DNA from: Opitutaceae bacterium
GTDB taxonomy: Bacteria > Verrucomicrobiota > Verrucomicrobiia > Opitutales > Opitutaceae
Reading direction: 5' to 3'
Assembly (NCBI GenBank): GCA_018402455.1
Contig: JAGYIG010000033.1
Coordinates: 1 to 38,326 of the forward strand
DNA length: 38,326 bases
Of this stretch, positions 1 to 8,469 are shown one piece after another. The position numbers and the translations under genes are program-made. Below the pieces are notes generated by a model. It had not been told where the DNA came from and ran no database searches. It worked only from the letters and a program-made list of their open reading frames with translations. The first letter of the stretch is position 1, and every line of letters starts with the position of its first letter.

Positions 1-96
1 GTGATGAGGGAGCAGCCAAAGTAGAATCGAAGCAGGCGAATAGACATAGAGGTTTAGAGGGGAAAGGGGCTCGATTGTTCCGAACGAACGGTTCCG

Positions 97-492
97 CTAG
101 GAAGCCGGATCGGCGGACCTAGTGATGGCCCGTCGGGCGGTGATGAGCAGGACAACCATCCACGCCACAATCCAAAGCAGGGCGTAGAACTCCCGTCCAT
201 CCACAATGGGTTCGCTGGACATGTGCCACTCGCGGGTCAGGTCGGAGAACGCCGTTTCCCAGGCTTTGGCCCGAACATAGGGAATCTGCGCAATGAGCCC
301 GATGATCAGCACGATCCCGCCGAGGATTTGGGCGCAGGCATATTTTTTGATCGCGCCCAAAACACACGCGCCAGTGGCAAGGGAGTAGAGCGCGATCCAA
401 GCGAGCGGGCTGGGGTCGTTGAACTGCAGCAAGACGGACACCGCGAACAGCGCGGCCATGGTTCCGTGGGCGATGCGAAAACCTAAGTTCAT
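97..492 (-). CDS. TMEM220-like small membrane protein
   Basis: A protein of about 131 residues with four predicted hydrophobic helices. The N-terminus (MNLGFRIAHG, then a helix ending in LLQFNDPSPLAWIALY) fits the transmembrane 220 family, whose hallmark is a Q-x-NDPDP-x-x-W-x-x-Y pattern after the first helix. A Trp/Val-rich helix closes the protein, followed by a short basic tail. The open frame reaches a TTG at 528, but I chose the ATG at 492 because the family normally begins a few residues before the first helix. No strong Shine-Dalgarno is visible for either start. Function of the family is unknown; it probably sits in the inner membrane. It is divergent from the kinase-like gene that begins at about 579. 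Confidence 0.7.
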   Translation of the reverse strand: MNLGFRIAHGTMAALFAVSVLLQFNDPSPLAWIALYSLATGACVLGAIKKYACAQILGGIVLIIGLIAQIPYVRAKAWETAFSDLTREWHMSSEPIVDGREFYALLWIVAWMVVLLITARRAITRSADPAS

Positions 493-578
493 CGAGACCA
501 AGGGAAGGCGAGCGGGACAAAAATGCAAGATAGGGGAATTTACCCGGTCGAAATGCTGAATTTAAGTAGTCTTCGGAA

Positions 579-2414
579 TTGGCGGATAATTTGCAAACCG
601 TTTGGATCAAGGCCGTGAGCACTGATCCTACGACGGCCGCGCCACCCCCCCTTGATCCCGATGCTGCGGCCTCGGCGGGGGTGGTGATTCCCGGATTGGT
701 GGAGGCCTTGCTCAAGATGGCCGAACTGGGCGCGGAGCGGCACACGTTGGCCGAAGTGGGGGCGGCGGTGGACGCCTCCCTGCAGGGCATCATGCATCTG
801 CCCAACCTTTTTATCGCCCTGATCGACGAGAACCCGCCGCGCCTGCGGTTTGTCTATTGCCGTGATATTCACGGCCGCCACGTGGACCGTCCCATCAATG
901 GCTTGGGTTTGACCGACCGGGTTTATCTGACGCAGCAATCCCTGCTGTTGCGCCGCGAAGCGGCCAACGAACTGCTGGCATCCGGCGACATCGTCAACCA
1001 TGGGGTGCCGAGCAAGGTCTGGCTCGGCGTGCCGCTTTGGTCGGGCGAGCGGATCGTGGCGGTGATGGCGACACAGGATTATGATGACTCCCAAAATCTT
1101 ACCCCATGGCATGAGGCGTGTATGCAGGCTGTCGCCCCTACCGTGGCCGGTTTGGTGGACCGGGCGATCAGTTGGCGCGAACGGCACGATGACTCCGCCA
1201 GAAATCCGCAGATCCTCCGGCAGAAACAGGCCCTGTTTGCGACCGTAGGACATGACGTGCGCTCACCGCTCGCGGTGATTCAGGGGTATTCGGATTTGCT
1301 GCGGGAAACTTTGAATGACAGTTCCTCGGCCCTCACGGCCGAGCGAATTTTCAAGGCCTCCCAGGAACTGGCTGCCGCCACCGAGCGGATGCTCGACTAC
1401 ACGGCGGCCGAGGCGGGAGCGAGAGACCACACTCCGGAAACGACGGATCTGGGGGGGTGGATGCGCAGCCTGGAGTCCTGGTTGGAGTCCTGGGGTGAAA
1501 GTCAGGGTGTCGGGGTGTCCTGCCACATGACCGCGCCAGGAGGAGAGTATGCCGGCGTGGACGCCGCCTGGCTGAGGCAATTACTCCAACACGTGATCCG
1601 GGTGGGCTTGCAGGCCCCCGCGGTTTCGCGGGTGCGCCTCGGTCTCAGGGTGCAGCCCGTGGTCACCATCCCCGCCGGTTTGCTGCGGTTGTCGTTCAAT
1701 TTTGAGGCTTTGGCCGCGCCGGGAGCGCTCACTCCCCTCGAGGCCCAGGAAGGGCGTCTGCGTCCTGTGCAGTTGGACGATGGTCGCACCTACGACGGGG
1801 TCACCGTCGGCCTCGCCATTGCCAAGCGCCTGGCGGAGATGATCGGAGCGGACCTCAAAGTGAGCGAACCCTTCCACGCCCCTTGGCGGGCCAACTTGGT
1901 GATGACGGTCCCGGCGGTGATCCAGGCACCGACCGGAGAGGACGAGGGCGGGAGTCAAGCCCTCGCCGTCATGCGTAAACAGCTGCAGCACGATACCGGG
2001 AAAATGGTGGTGATGGATGCCAATGAGACCACGCGGGAGGAACTGGTGGCGCTGTTGCGGGAGACCATCGGAGCCGCCCCGGCCACGGTGAGCAGCATCA
2101 AGGAATTGGTGGCGCGCCTCAAAAGTGACCCGGTGAGCGTGATTGTCGCGGCGGTCGATACCGGATCAAGTGGGGGACGAGAAATCGCTCTGGCGATGCG
2201 GGCGGTGGGCGGACATTTCGTCCTACCCTACTTTGTGGCCGTCAGTGCCGACCAATCGCCCCAAGGGGTGGAGGCCCTGCTGGACAGCGGGGCCGATGCC
2301 TACCTGCCCCGGCCGTTGAATCGGGCGGCCCTCATCGTGGCGTTGTCTGATGCGTGGGTGGAACACCAACGCCGCACCGAAGCGAGTACCCCGTCGTCGA
2401 TGCGGGAATCCTGA
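579..2414 (+). CDS. GAF / histidine kinase / receiver hybrid protein with degenerate catalytic motifs
   Basis: A 611-residue cytoplasmic signalling protein with no membrane segment. A GAF sensor domain lies at about residues 55-200 (VWLGVPLWSGERIVAVMA). It is followed by a HisKA-type dimerisation helix with an intact H box at about H225 (GHDVRSPLAVIQGYSDLL), an HATPase-like region at about 320-445 and a receiver-like domain at about 475-590. The ATPase region is eroded: the N-box Asn residues are missing near 335-347, and the G2 loop reads GVTVGL near 407 instead of GxGxGL. The receiver has D480 but Ala525 at the usual phospho-Asp position and Arg578 in place of the conserved Lys. It may therefore be a pseudo-kinase or scaffold (inference). 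The listed start is a TTG; GTG at 615, with an AAGG-like sequence just upstream, is an equally good or better start. Confidence 0.75.
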   Translation: MADNLQTVWIKAVSTDPTTAAPPPLDPDAAASAGVVIPGLVEALLKMAELGAERHTLAEVGAAVDASLQGIMHLPNLFIALIDENPPRLRFVYCRDIHGRHVDRPINGLGLTDRVYLTQQSLLLRREAANELLASGDIVNHGVPSKVWLGVPLWSGERIVAVMATQDYDDSQNLTPWHEACMQAVAPTVAGLVDRAISWRERHDDSARNPQILRQKQALFATVGHDVRSPLAVIQGYSDLLRETLNDSSSALTAERIFKASQELAAATERMLDYTAAEAGARDHTPETTDLGGWMRSLESWLESWGESQGVGVSCHMTAPGGEYAGVDAAWLRQLLQHVIRVGLQAPAVSRVRLGLRVQPVVTIPAGLLRLSFNFEALAAPGALTPLEAQEGRLRPVQLDDGRTYDGVTVGLAIAKRLAEMIGADLKVSEPFHAPWRANLVMTVPAVIQAPTGEDEGGSQALAVMRKQLQHDTGKMVVMDANETTREELVALLRETIGAAPATVSSIKELVARLKSDPVSVIVAAVDTGSSGGREIALAMRAVGGHFVLPYFVAVSADQSPQGVEALLDSGADAYLPRPLNRAALIVALSDAWVEHQRRTEASTPSSMRES

Positions 2415-2415
2415 G

Positions 2416-2440
2416 GCGGCGGGGACCTCGTGGCCGCCGC
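2416..2440 (+). terminator. putative intrinsic terminator after the hybrid kinase gene
   Basis: GC-rich hairpin with 7-bp arms (GCGGCGG at 2416-2422, CCGCCGC at 2434-2440) and an 11-nt loop, immediately after the stop codon and followed by TTATT. It lies in the short gap between two convergent genes. The T-tract is weak, so the call is tentative. Confidence 0.35.
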
Positions 2441-2472
2441 TTATTCCCACGCTGTCCGGGCCGGCGACCGGT

Positions 2473-3201
2473 TTAAGATTCGGCCAACTGGCACACGTAG
2501 ACGGTGCTGTGCGAGTCGCGGTGGAGAAAGGGGTTGGGGAAGGCCACGACCTCCGTCTGCACCTGGGCAAAAACGGTCTGCAGCGCTCCCAAAAATCGAC
2601 TCTCGGGCGGATCATCGGACCACAGGCCAAACACTCCGCCCGGCCGGATCAGCCGGGAAAACTCCCGCAATCCTTTCTCGGCATAAAAGTGGGCGTGCCG
2701 CGGGTGCAGCAGGTGATCCGGGGAGTGGTCGATATCGAGTAGAATCGCGTCGAATTGGCGTTGGGGCCGGTCGGGATCGAAGCCCTCACCGGTCGCACTG
2801 GCCAATTGAAAAAAATCACCATGGATGAACCGACAACGGGCATCACCGGTGAGCAGGGGACCGAGCGGCACCAGACCCCGGCGGTGCCAATCAATGACTG
2901 GCTGCAGGTAGTCGACCACCAGGAGGGAGGCGATCCGGGGATCAGCCAGCGCGGTCCAGGCAGTGTAGCCCAGACCCAAGCCACCGACCACGACATCCAG
3001 ATTCTCGCCCGGCGTGGCTGCCAAACCCAGCCGGGCGAGTTCCTCCTCCACCTTGGTGAACAGCGACGACATGAGGTAGTCGTCGCCGAGCTTCACCTCA
3101 TGGATCTCGCGATCACCGAGCATCTTGAGCCGTTGGCGGCGCAGGCTGACGGGACCAAGCGGGGTTTCCTGATAATCGAGTTCTTCGAAATTGGCGGACA
3201 T
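2473..3201 (-). CDS. spermidine synthase-like SAM-dependent methyltransferase
   Basis: A 242-residue Rossmann-fold protein. Motif I is VVGGLGLGYTAW at about residues 70-81, the ribose-binding acidic residue lies in LLVVDYLQPVIDW, and the later DAILLDIDHSP and RPGGVFGLWSDDPP segments fit the spermidine-synthase/spermine-synthase-like methyltransferase superfamily. The polyamine-synthase catalytic signature (DGVxQ, or the gatekeeping Asp pair) is not clear, so it is safer to call it a spermidine-synthase-like methyltransferase of unknown substrate than a true SpeE. The ATG at 3201 has no strong Shine-Dalgarno. It is convergent with the hybrid kinase gene and divergent from the DTW gene across a 365-nt spacer. 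Confidence 0.7.
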   Translation of the reverse strand: MSANFEELDYQETPLGPVSLRRQRLKMLGDREIHEVKLGDDYLMSSLFTKVEEELARLGLAATPGENLDVVVGGLGLGYTAWTALADPRIASLLVVDYLQPVIDWHRRGLVPLGPLLTGDARCRFIHGDFFQLASATGEGFDPDRPQRQFDAILLDIDHSPDHLLHPRHAHFYAEKGLREFSRLIRPGGVFGLWSDDPPESRFLGALQTVFAQVQTEVVAFPNPFLHRDSHSTVYVCQLAES

Positions 3202-3256
3202 ACCAACGAAGGTGACCGTGAGGGCTCCAGAGTCGACGCTGCAATGATCGGCCGCC

Positions 3257-3293
3257 CCGCCCCAAAGTAACCTAATAGGTTACTTTGGGGCGG
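3257..3293. repeat. 37-nt perfect palindrome in a divergent spacer
   Basis: Two perfect 18-nt arms (3257-3274 and 3276-3293) around a single A at 3275; each arm contains AAGTAACCTA or its complement. It sits 55 bp upstream of the methyltransferase start and 273 bp upstream of the DTW start. Because the genes diverge it is unlikely to be a terminator of either; a regulator site, a cruciform, or a small dispersed palindromic repeat are all possible. In the rest of this 365-nt spacer (3202-3566) I see no convincing gene; a T-loop-like GTCGAATCC near 3360 has no tRNA around it. Confidence 0.8.
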
Positions 3294-3566
3294 ATGGTTC
3301 GGAGTCGGAGGGGAATGGTTTCGAGGACCAAGCCGGCTGCTTCTCGGTTCCGATGTCGCAGTCGAATCCTCCCTTCGTTAACCCCGTGGCGCAGCGCTGG
3401 ACAACGAAGCTTACAGACCCGGCTTCGACCATCCCCCTCGATCGGGCGCGGTGGCTGCGGGCGGCCGCTTGTTGGGTCGAATTGCCTCGACGCCTGCGAC
3501 GCGCGGGGTGAGCCATGACGGAGGCAACCCCTCCCGCTGCCGAGGCCATCCAGGCGCTCCGGTCTC

Positions 3567-4334
3567 ATGTCTGACCCTTCACCACGCGAACCCCGTCCCA
3601 GGTGCTACCGGTGTTTTTGGCCGGCGGCGCTGTGCTGGTGTGATTCATTGCCGGTGGTGGAGACCGCCACCCGGTTTGTCGTGTTGATGCACCCGAAGGA
3701 ATTCAAACGGGAAAAGGCGGGCACCGGACGGCTCACGCACCTTTGCCTGCCCAACTCGGAAATCCAAGTGGGGGTGGCGTTCGATCGCCATCCCGTGGTG
3801 CAACGGCTCCTGACCGACCCCGGCCACGAGGTCGTGCTGCTCTACCCGGGATCCACGGCGGTCAATTTGGCCGATCCCCCGACAGATGGATGGCCGCCTT
3901 CCGACCGGCAACTCGTGGTGGTGGTGCTGGACGCGACCTGGAGTTGCGCACGCAAGATGCTGAAACTCAGCCCCAGTCTGCAGCGGCTGCCGCGGGGGAT
4001 GTTCAGCCCGTCGGCGCCCAGTCGCTTTGTCATCAAGCAGCAGCCGTGGGCGGGATGCCTTTCCACGCTCGAATCGGTTTATGAGGTCATCCGGGCCCTG
4101 AACCAACGGGGGGTCGAGGCGACGCCGGAACCGGAACGCCTGCTGGCGGTGTTTGATCGCATGCAACAACTCCAGATCGCGTTTGCCCGGGACCCCGATC
4201 AGGGTGGGTATCGAAGAGGTGAATACAGTAAACCGGCTGACCGCCGGGGGTTTCGGGGGCACAGCGCCCGGCGCCGGGCGAATTTCTTCCGCGGACCGGA
4301 AGGGGCGGCGAATGACCGCGGCGCGGCGGGGTGA
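3567..4334 (+). CDS. DTW domain protein (tRNA-uridine aminocarboxypropyltransferase family)
   Basis: A 255-residue protein. The N-terminal CYRCFWPAALCWC Cys cluster (first 25 residues) and the VVLDATW motif at about residues 115-121 (the D-x-T-W signature) identify the DTW family, related to SPOUT-type enzymes. Characterised members (TapT/YfiP, human DTWD1/2) transfer the aminocarboxypropyl group of SAM to uridine in tRNA, giving acp3U. Conserved downstream segments include HPKEFKREKAGTGRLTHLCL and SRFVIKQQPWAGCLSTLE. The last 40 or so residues are Arg/Gly-rich and unlike the family; they may be a spurious extension toward the convergent GH13 gene. ATG at 3567 fits the family start. The position of the modified tRNA base cannot be told from sequence. 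Confidence 0.8.
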   Translation: MSDPSPREPRPRCYRCFWPAALCWCDSLPVVETATRFVVLMHPKEFKREKAGTGRLTHLCLPNSEIQVGVAFDRHPVVQRLLTDPGHEVVLLYPGSTAVNLADPPTDGWPPSDRQLVVVVLDATWSCARKMLKLSPSLQRLPRGMFSPSAPSRFVIKQQPWAGCLSTLESVYEVIRALNQRGVEATPEPERLLAVFDRMQQLQIAFARDPDQGGYRRGEYSKPADRRGFRGHSARRRANFFRGPEGAANDRGAAG

Positions 4335-4339
4335 ACCGT

Positions 4340-4355
4340 CGCCGCCCGGGCGGCG
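4340..4355. terminator. GC-rich palindrome between convergent stops
   Basis: A perfect 16-bp palindrome (CGCCGCCCGGGCGGCG) lies in the 24-bp gap between the stops of the DTW and GH13 genes. Its position suits a bidirectional transcription stop, but it has no loop spacer and no T-tract, so the role is inference. Confidence 0.3.
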
Positions 4356-4358
4356 GGG

Positions 4359-6221
4359 TCACTTGATGTCCAGCACCACGGCTCCCCGGGCGGGGACGGT
4401 GATGGCGGCGCTGAGGTCCTGGGTCTGGCCGGTGAGCGCATCGGTTCCGGTTGATCCGGCGGGCAGAATTTCGGCGAAACGGGTGGCGGGCAGCACGGCT
4501 GTCTCCCGGCGTTTGTTCAGCACGACCATGACGAGGTCGTCGTCGGTGTAGCGGAAGTAGGTGTAGGTGCCGTCATCGGGCGCGAAGTGCATCAGCTTGC
4601 CGGCGTGGATGGCCCGGGCGGTTTTGCGCCAGGAGAGGAGGTTGCGGGTGAAGGCCTGGGCCTCCTTTTGCTGGTCGGTCAGCCCCTCGCCGGTGAAGGC
4701 GTTGACGGGGTCGCCGGCCCAGCCGCCGGGGAAGTCCGTGCGGATGACGCCGTGGTCCCCGGGGAAACCGCGATTGTGCATCAGTATTTCGGTGCCGTAG
4801 TAGATTTGCGGGACGCCGCGCATGGTCAGGTTGAACACCAGGCCGAGGCGGAAGAGGTCGTAGTCCTCGTTCACTTGGGTGAAAAAGCGATCCATGTCGT
4901 GGTTGTCGGGGAAGATGACGAGGTCTTCCGGGGCGGCGTAGAGGAAGTCGTGTGCGACGGCCTCGTAGAGCGTGATGAATCCGGCGTTCCAGCTTTCGGC
5001 TTCGGCGGTGAGCGCCTCTTTTAGCGCGTGGTTGAGCGGGAAGTCCATCATGGTGGGCATGGCGGAGGTGTAGCCGTCGTGGTTGACCTTGCCGCGTTGC
5101 CAGTAGGAGACGATGGCGGGGGAGAGGCTCCACTCCTCGCCTACCATGTTAAAGTGAGGATATTCCGCCATAATCGCCCGGGTCCAATCGGCCATGAAGT
5201 GCTTGTCGGGGTAGGGGTAGGTGTCCATCCGGATACCGGCGAGGTTGGCCTCCTCCACCCACCAGATGGTATTTTGGATCAGGTAGTCGGCCATCAACGG
5301 GTGGCGTTGATTGAGGTCGGGCATGGTCTCGACAAACCAACCATCGGCGAAGTGCTTCCGGTCGTAGGCCGAAGCGTTGGCGTCCTGATTGGTGGTGCGG
5401 AGGTGATTGGTGCGCACGTAAGCGTTGTCGAAGTTGATCCAGTCTTGGTCGGGGGGATCCTTGACGAACCAGTGCTCGGAGCCGCTGTGATTGAGAATCA
5501 TGTCCATGACAATGCCGATGCCTCGCTGGGCGGCTTCGTCGGCGAGTTCTCGGTATTGGGCGTTGGTGCCGAAGCGGGAGTCCACCCGATAAAAGTCGGT
5601 GGTGGCATAGCCATGGTAGGACCACGCGGGTTGGTCATTTTCGAGAACGGGATTGATCCAGATGGCGGTCACCCCGAGGTCGGCCAAATAGTCCAGACTG
5701 TCGATCATGCCCTGGATGTCGCCGCCATGTCGGCCGTAGTCGGCGGCGCGATTGAGGCCCTCCAACATCCCCTCGACCTCATCGTTGGCGGGGTCTCCGT
5801 TCACGAAGCGGTCGGGCGTGATCAGGTAGAGCACGTCCGAGGCGTCGAAGCCCCGCCGTTGCGCGGAACCGGGTTCGCGGGCCCGCAGTTCATACGGGTG
5901 GGCGTGGTGCCGGCCGGAGGCATCGGCAAGTACGATGGAGATCACGCCGGGTTCGGCCGTCGGTTCGAGGTGCAGGTAGACGAACAGATAGTCAGGGTTG
6001 GCCACGGAGACACTTCGGGTGACCCGCACTCCCGGGTGGTCGACGTAGGCGTGGAGGCCGGCGAGGTCCTCGCCGTAGAGGAGGATCTGGAGTTCGGGGT
6101 TGTGCATACCGACCCACCAATGGAGGGGGTCGGCGCGTTCGATGCGGGGTTGGGCGAGGAGGCCGGAAGCCACCAGCAGGAAGCCGGAAAGGGCTCGGAT
6201 AAACGGCGGGGTAATGCTCAT
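4359..6221 (-). CDS. secreted GH13 alpha-amylase family enzyme (cyclomaltodextrinase/neopullulanase-like)
   Basis: About 620 residues from the ATG at 6221; the open frame continues to a GTG at 6251. A signal peptide occupies about residues 1-23 (FLLVASGLLAQP). An N-terminal beta-sandwich (about 25-125, IERADPLHWWVGMHNPELQ) resembles the cyclomaltodextrinase N-domain. The catalytic barrel follows, with conserved AIWINPVLEND and DMILNHSG, then the nucleophile D333 (GIRMDTYPYP), the acid/base E362 (MVGEEW) and transition-state D442 (FPDNHDMDRF). A C-terminal beta domain ends in VPARGAVVLDIK. It should cleave alpha-1,4 (perhaps alpha-1,6) glucans or cyclodextrins outside the cytoplasm. It lies 110 bp downstream of the TonB receptor gene on the same strand, so some co-transcription is possible. 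Confidence 0.88.
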   Translation of the reverse strand: MSITPPFIRALSGFLLVASGLLAQPRIERADPLHWWVGMHNPELQILLYGEDLAGLHAYVDHPGVRVTRSVSVANPDYLFVYLHLEPTAEPGVISIVLADASGRHHAHPYELRAREPGSAQRRGFDASDVLYLITPDRFVNGDPANDEVEGMLEGLNRAADYGRHGGDIQGMIDSLDYLADLGVTAIWINPVLENDQPAWSYHGYATTDFYRVDSRFGTNAQYRELADEAAQRGIGIVMDMILNHSGSEHWFVKDPPDQDWINFDNAYVRTNHLRTTNQDANASAYDRKHFADGWFVETMPDLNQRHPLMADYLIQNTIWWVEEANLAGIRMDTYPYPDKHFMADWTRAIMAEYPHFNMVGEEWSLSPAIVSYWQRGKVNHDGYTSAMPTMMDFPLNHALKEALTAEAESWNAGFITLYEAVAHDFLYAAPEDLVIFPDNHDMDRFFTQVNEDYDLFRLGLVFNLTMRGVPQIYYGTEILMHNRGFPGDHGVIRTDFPGGWAGDPVNAFTGEGLTDQQKEAQAFTRNLLSWRKTARAIHAGKLMHFAPDDGTYTYFRYTDDDLVMVVLNKRRETAVLPATRFAEILPAGSTGTDALTGQTQDLSAAITVPARGAVVLDIK

Positions 6222-6255
6222 GCGCCAACGTGTGATTGACGCGTTCGTCACTCAA

Positions 6256-6273
6256 GGTCGGGTCAGCCCGACC
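6256..6273 (-). terminator. hairpin between TonB receptor and GH13 genes
   Basis: Perfect 7-bp arms (GGTCGGG and CCCGACC) around the loop TCAG, midway between the receptor stop (6332) and the GH13 start (6221). No T-run follows on the minus strand, so termination is only a suggestion. Confidence 0.3.
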
Positions 6274-6331
6274 AACCCGTGAACCCGTGCACAAAACTTA
6301 GGGACTTCGGCAGCTGAGCGCCTGATGGGGA

Positions 6332-8407
6332 TCAGAACGAATAACGCAGGCTCGCGCCGATTTGGCGGGGGGCGGCGGGGGATTCGTAGCGGAGCGTTTC
6401 GAAATTGGGTCCCGCATTGCCGAAGTAGAAGATGCGGTCCTCGTAGCCCTCATCCAGCAGGTTGCGGGCCCACACCGTCGCACTCCAAGCCTCCCACTGG
6501 TAGCCGATACTGGCGTGGACAATATTGTAACCGCTGCGGGTTTCGTCGTGGGTGTTGGATTCGAAGTAGCGGTCGCGGCCACTAACTTCGGCGCTGGCCC
6601 ACAGGCCCGAGGTCTGTCCGTAACGGAGTCCCAACGTGTAGGTAAAGGCGGGAACGTTGGCCAGTTCGCGGTCCCCGGCGGGATCGGCGGTCGGGTTGCT
6701 GAGGGTGAAAGCAGCCAGGTTGGACGCCATCAACCCCAGACTACCGTAGGCCGTGATTTGGTCACTGAGCTGCGCGCGAAAACTCGACTCGAGTCCGTAG
6801 ATGTTGGCGCTCTTACCGTTGTCGACAAAATAGGTGAACGAGGCGCCAAACCCCGCGGAATCCCGCACCTGGGCGTCCTGGCGATCCAGGTAGAACGCGA
6901 CCACTTCGCCGGAGACTTTGCCATCGGCGGAACGGCCGCGCCAGCCGAGTTCATAGTTCCACATGATCTCAGTTTGGTAGCCATTCGGACCTTCGTCGGG
7001 CACCACGAGGTAGTTGTAGATGTTTACGCCGCCGGCCTTATAGCCGCGGGTGATCGAGGCGAAGCCGAGGTGGCCGGCGGCGAGATCCTGTTCGAGGGTG
7101 AGTTTGCCCCCGAAGAGGGTATCGGAGAAATCGAAGGCACCGCGAAATTCGATGTCGGTTTGAAGGTCGTAGTCCTCGATCCGCAGGCCGGTGATGAGTC
7201 GCGTGGAGTCGCCGAGATTTTGGCCCCATTGTCCGAACAGCGCCAGGGTGGTGGCATCGAATTCGGTGGCCGCGTCCCCAAAACCTTCGCTGAGCGTGGT
7301 GGCCTCGGAGAGCGTGTCAAAATAGGCTCCGATCGTCCAACGCGCCGCGGTATCATCGGTGAGTGCGACGGAGTCGAGACGGATCTCTTGGTTGAGCACT
7401 TCGCGGTCGCGTTGGGTTTTGAGGAAGAGGTCGTAGCCGCGGGGATCCGTGAGATTGGTCCAATCAGAATCGAAGCTATAGATCGAGTCGGTGGTGGTGA
7501 CGCTGGTCTTGCTGGTCAAGGTGTAGGCGGAGGCCGTGTAGAAGCCCTTGAGGCTGGCGCCCAGCGCCTCCTGGGTATCGCGACCGGGTTGATCGCTGAA
7601 AGTCGTGAAGCCGGTGTTGTCCAAAGAGAACTCGTCGTAGCCGTTGTCCTGATCGGCGTAGAAAACGGTGGCGTCCCACTGCCAGGCGTCGTTGGGCAGC
7701 CAGCGCAGTTTCAGGCGCACGTTGAGTTCATCGATTTTGTTGGTGTCGTCCCGGTCGAGGAAAGCGTTGTCACGCCAGCCGTTGGCGGTGGTGCGCTGTG
7801 CGGCGAAGCGGTATTGAAAGGTGTCGGTGAGGGGACCCCCGACCGCGAACTCGCCGGTCATCAATTCGTCCTCCCCCACGCTGACGGCGGTGTAGCCGGT
7901 TACGTAGGGGGTGGGGGCGCGCGAGACGACTTTGATCACCCCACCGGCGGCATGGGCGCCGAACGCGCCGGCTTGGGGGCCGCGGAGGACTTCGACCTGT
8001 TGGGTGTCGAACAGGGAGGCCGCGCCGCCGAGGCCGGTGAAATCGATGTCATCGATGAGGAAACGCACGGAGGAATCGGGTGATTCGCCCTCGAACTGGG
8101 AGTTCTCGCCAATGCCGCGGATTTGAAAGTAGCGGGCACGGGACGTGCCCCCGGTCCAGGTGAGGTTTGGGGTGGCGGCCACCAGGTCGCCGAAGTGCTG
8201 GGTGCCGTGGGCCGCGAGTTGGTCGGCGTCAAACACCGTGGCGCTGGCGCTGACCTCGGCGAGTTCGGTCGACCAAAGGTCGGCGGTGACCAGGAGCGGG
8301 GCCAGTTCCGTGCGGGGAGGCTCGGGGGCCGTTTGGGCGAAGGCCACCAGGGCGATCGCGGGAGCGATGAGGAGACCGCGAAGAGCGGTGGAGCGGAGGG
8401 ATTTCAT
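6332..8407 (-). CDS. TonB-dependent receptor under TPP riboswitch control (probable thiamin/precursor uptake)
   Basis: About 691 residues from the ATG at 8407 (the frame extends to a TTG at 8419 inside the hairpin). A signal peptide covers about residues 1-26 (ALRGLLIAPAIALVAFA). A TonB-box-like LLVTA is followed by the plug domain (about 40-155, with RYFQIRGIGENSQFEG and VEVLRGPQAGAFGAHAAGGVIKV). The rest is a 22-strand outer-membrane barrel ending in the expected aromatic C-terminus (GASLRYSF). The substrate cannot be read from the protein, but a TPP riboswitch precedes it, so uptake of thiamin, its phosphates or pyrimidine/thiazole precursors is the likely job, as proposed for riboswitch-controlled receptors in Bacteroidetes and some Proteobacteria. 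The start has a GAGA Shine-Dalgarno six bases upstream, held inside a hairpin. Confidence 0.9.
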   Translation of the reverse strand: MKSLRSTALRGLLIAPAIALVAFAQTAPEPPRTELAPLLVTADLWSTELAEVSASATVFDADQLAAHGTQHFGDLVAATPNLTWTGGTSRARYFQIRGIGENSQFEGESPDSSVRFLIDDIDFTGLGGAASLFDTQQVEVLRGPQAGAFGAHAAGGVIKVVSRAPTPYVTGYTAVSVGEDELMTGEFAVGGPLTDTFQYRFAAQRTTANGWRDNAFLDRDDTNKIDELNVRLKLRWLPNDAWQWDATVFYADQDNGYDEFSLDNTGFTTFSDQPGRDTQEALGASLKGFYTASAYTLTSKTSVTTTDSIYSFDSDWTNLTDPRGYDLFLKTQRDREVLNQEIRLDSVALTDDTAARWTIGAYFDTLSEATTLSEGFGDAATEFDATTLALFGQWGQNLGDSTRLITGLRIEDYDLQTDIEFRGAFDFSDTLFGGKLTLEQDLAAGHLGFASITRGYKAGGVNIYNYLVVPDEGPNGYQTEIMWNYELGWRGRSADGKVSGEVVAFYLDRQDAQVRDSAGFGASFTYFVDNGKSANIYGLESSFRAQLSDQITAYGSLGLMASNLAAFTLSNPTADPAGDRELANVPAFTYTLGLRYGQTSGLWASAEVSGRDRYFESNTHDETRSGYNIVHASIGYQWEAWSATVWARNLLDEGYEDRIFYFGNAGPNFETLRYESPAAPRQIGASLRYSF

Positions 8408-8410
8408 TTT

Positions 8411-8438
8411 GGATCTCAAGTTTTTGAATTTGAGATCC
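8411..8438 (-). promoter_or_regulatory. RBS-sequestering hairpin, expression platform of the TPP riboswitch
   Basis: Read on the minus strand, the 9-nt arm GGATCTCAA (8438-8430) pairs perfectly with TTGAGATCC (8419-8411) over a 10-nt loop. The second arm contains the GAGA Shine-Dalgarno and ends three bases before the ATG at 8407. This is the geometry expected of a translational off-switch. The competing anti-sequestering pairing was not identified. Confidence 0.65.
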
Positions 8439-8469
8439 GGCCTTGGGCGCTGAATCGGATATGTGCTGA

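Noticed and set aside
1..24. Short + strand frame GTG ATG ... TAG at the left edge
   Set aside because: Only seven codons before a stop; may be the tail of a gene outside the window but nothing supports it.
3290..3430. T-loop-like GTCGAATCC suggesting a tRNA
   Set aside because: No matching acceptor or anticodon arm on either strand.
5028..6239. 403-codon + strand frame opposite the GH13 gene, and the similar 573-codon frame opposite the TonB receptor
   Set aside because: Val/Gly-rich shadows of well-supported minus-strand genes, without family motifs.
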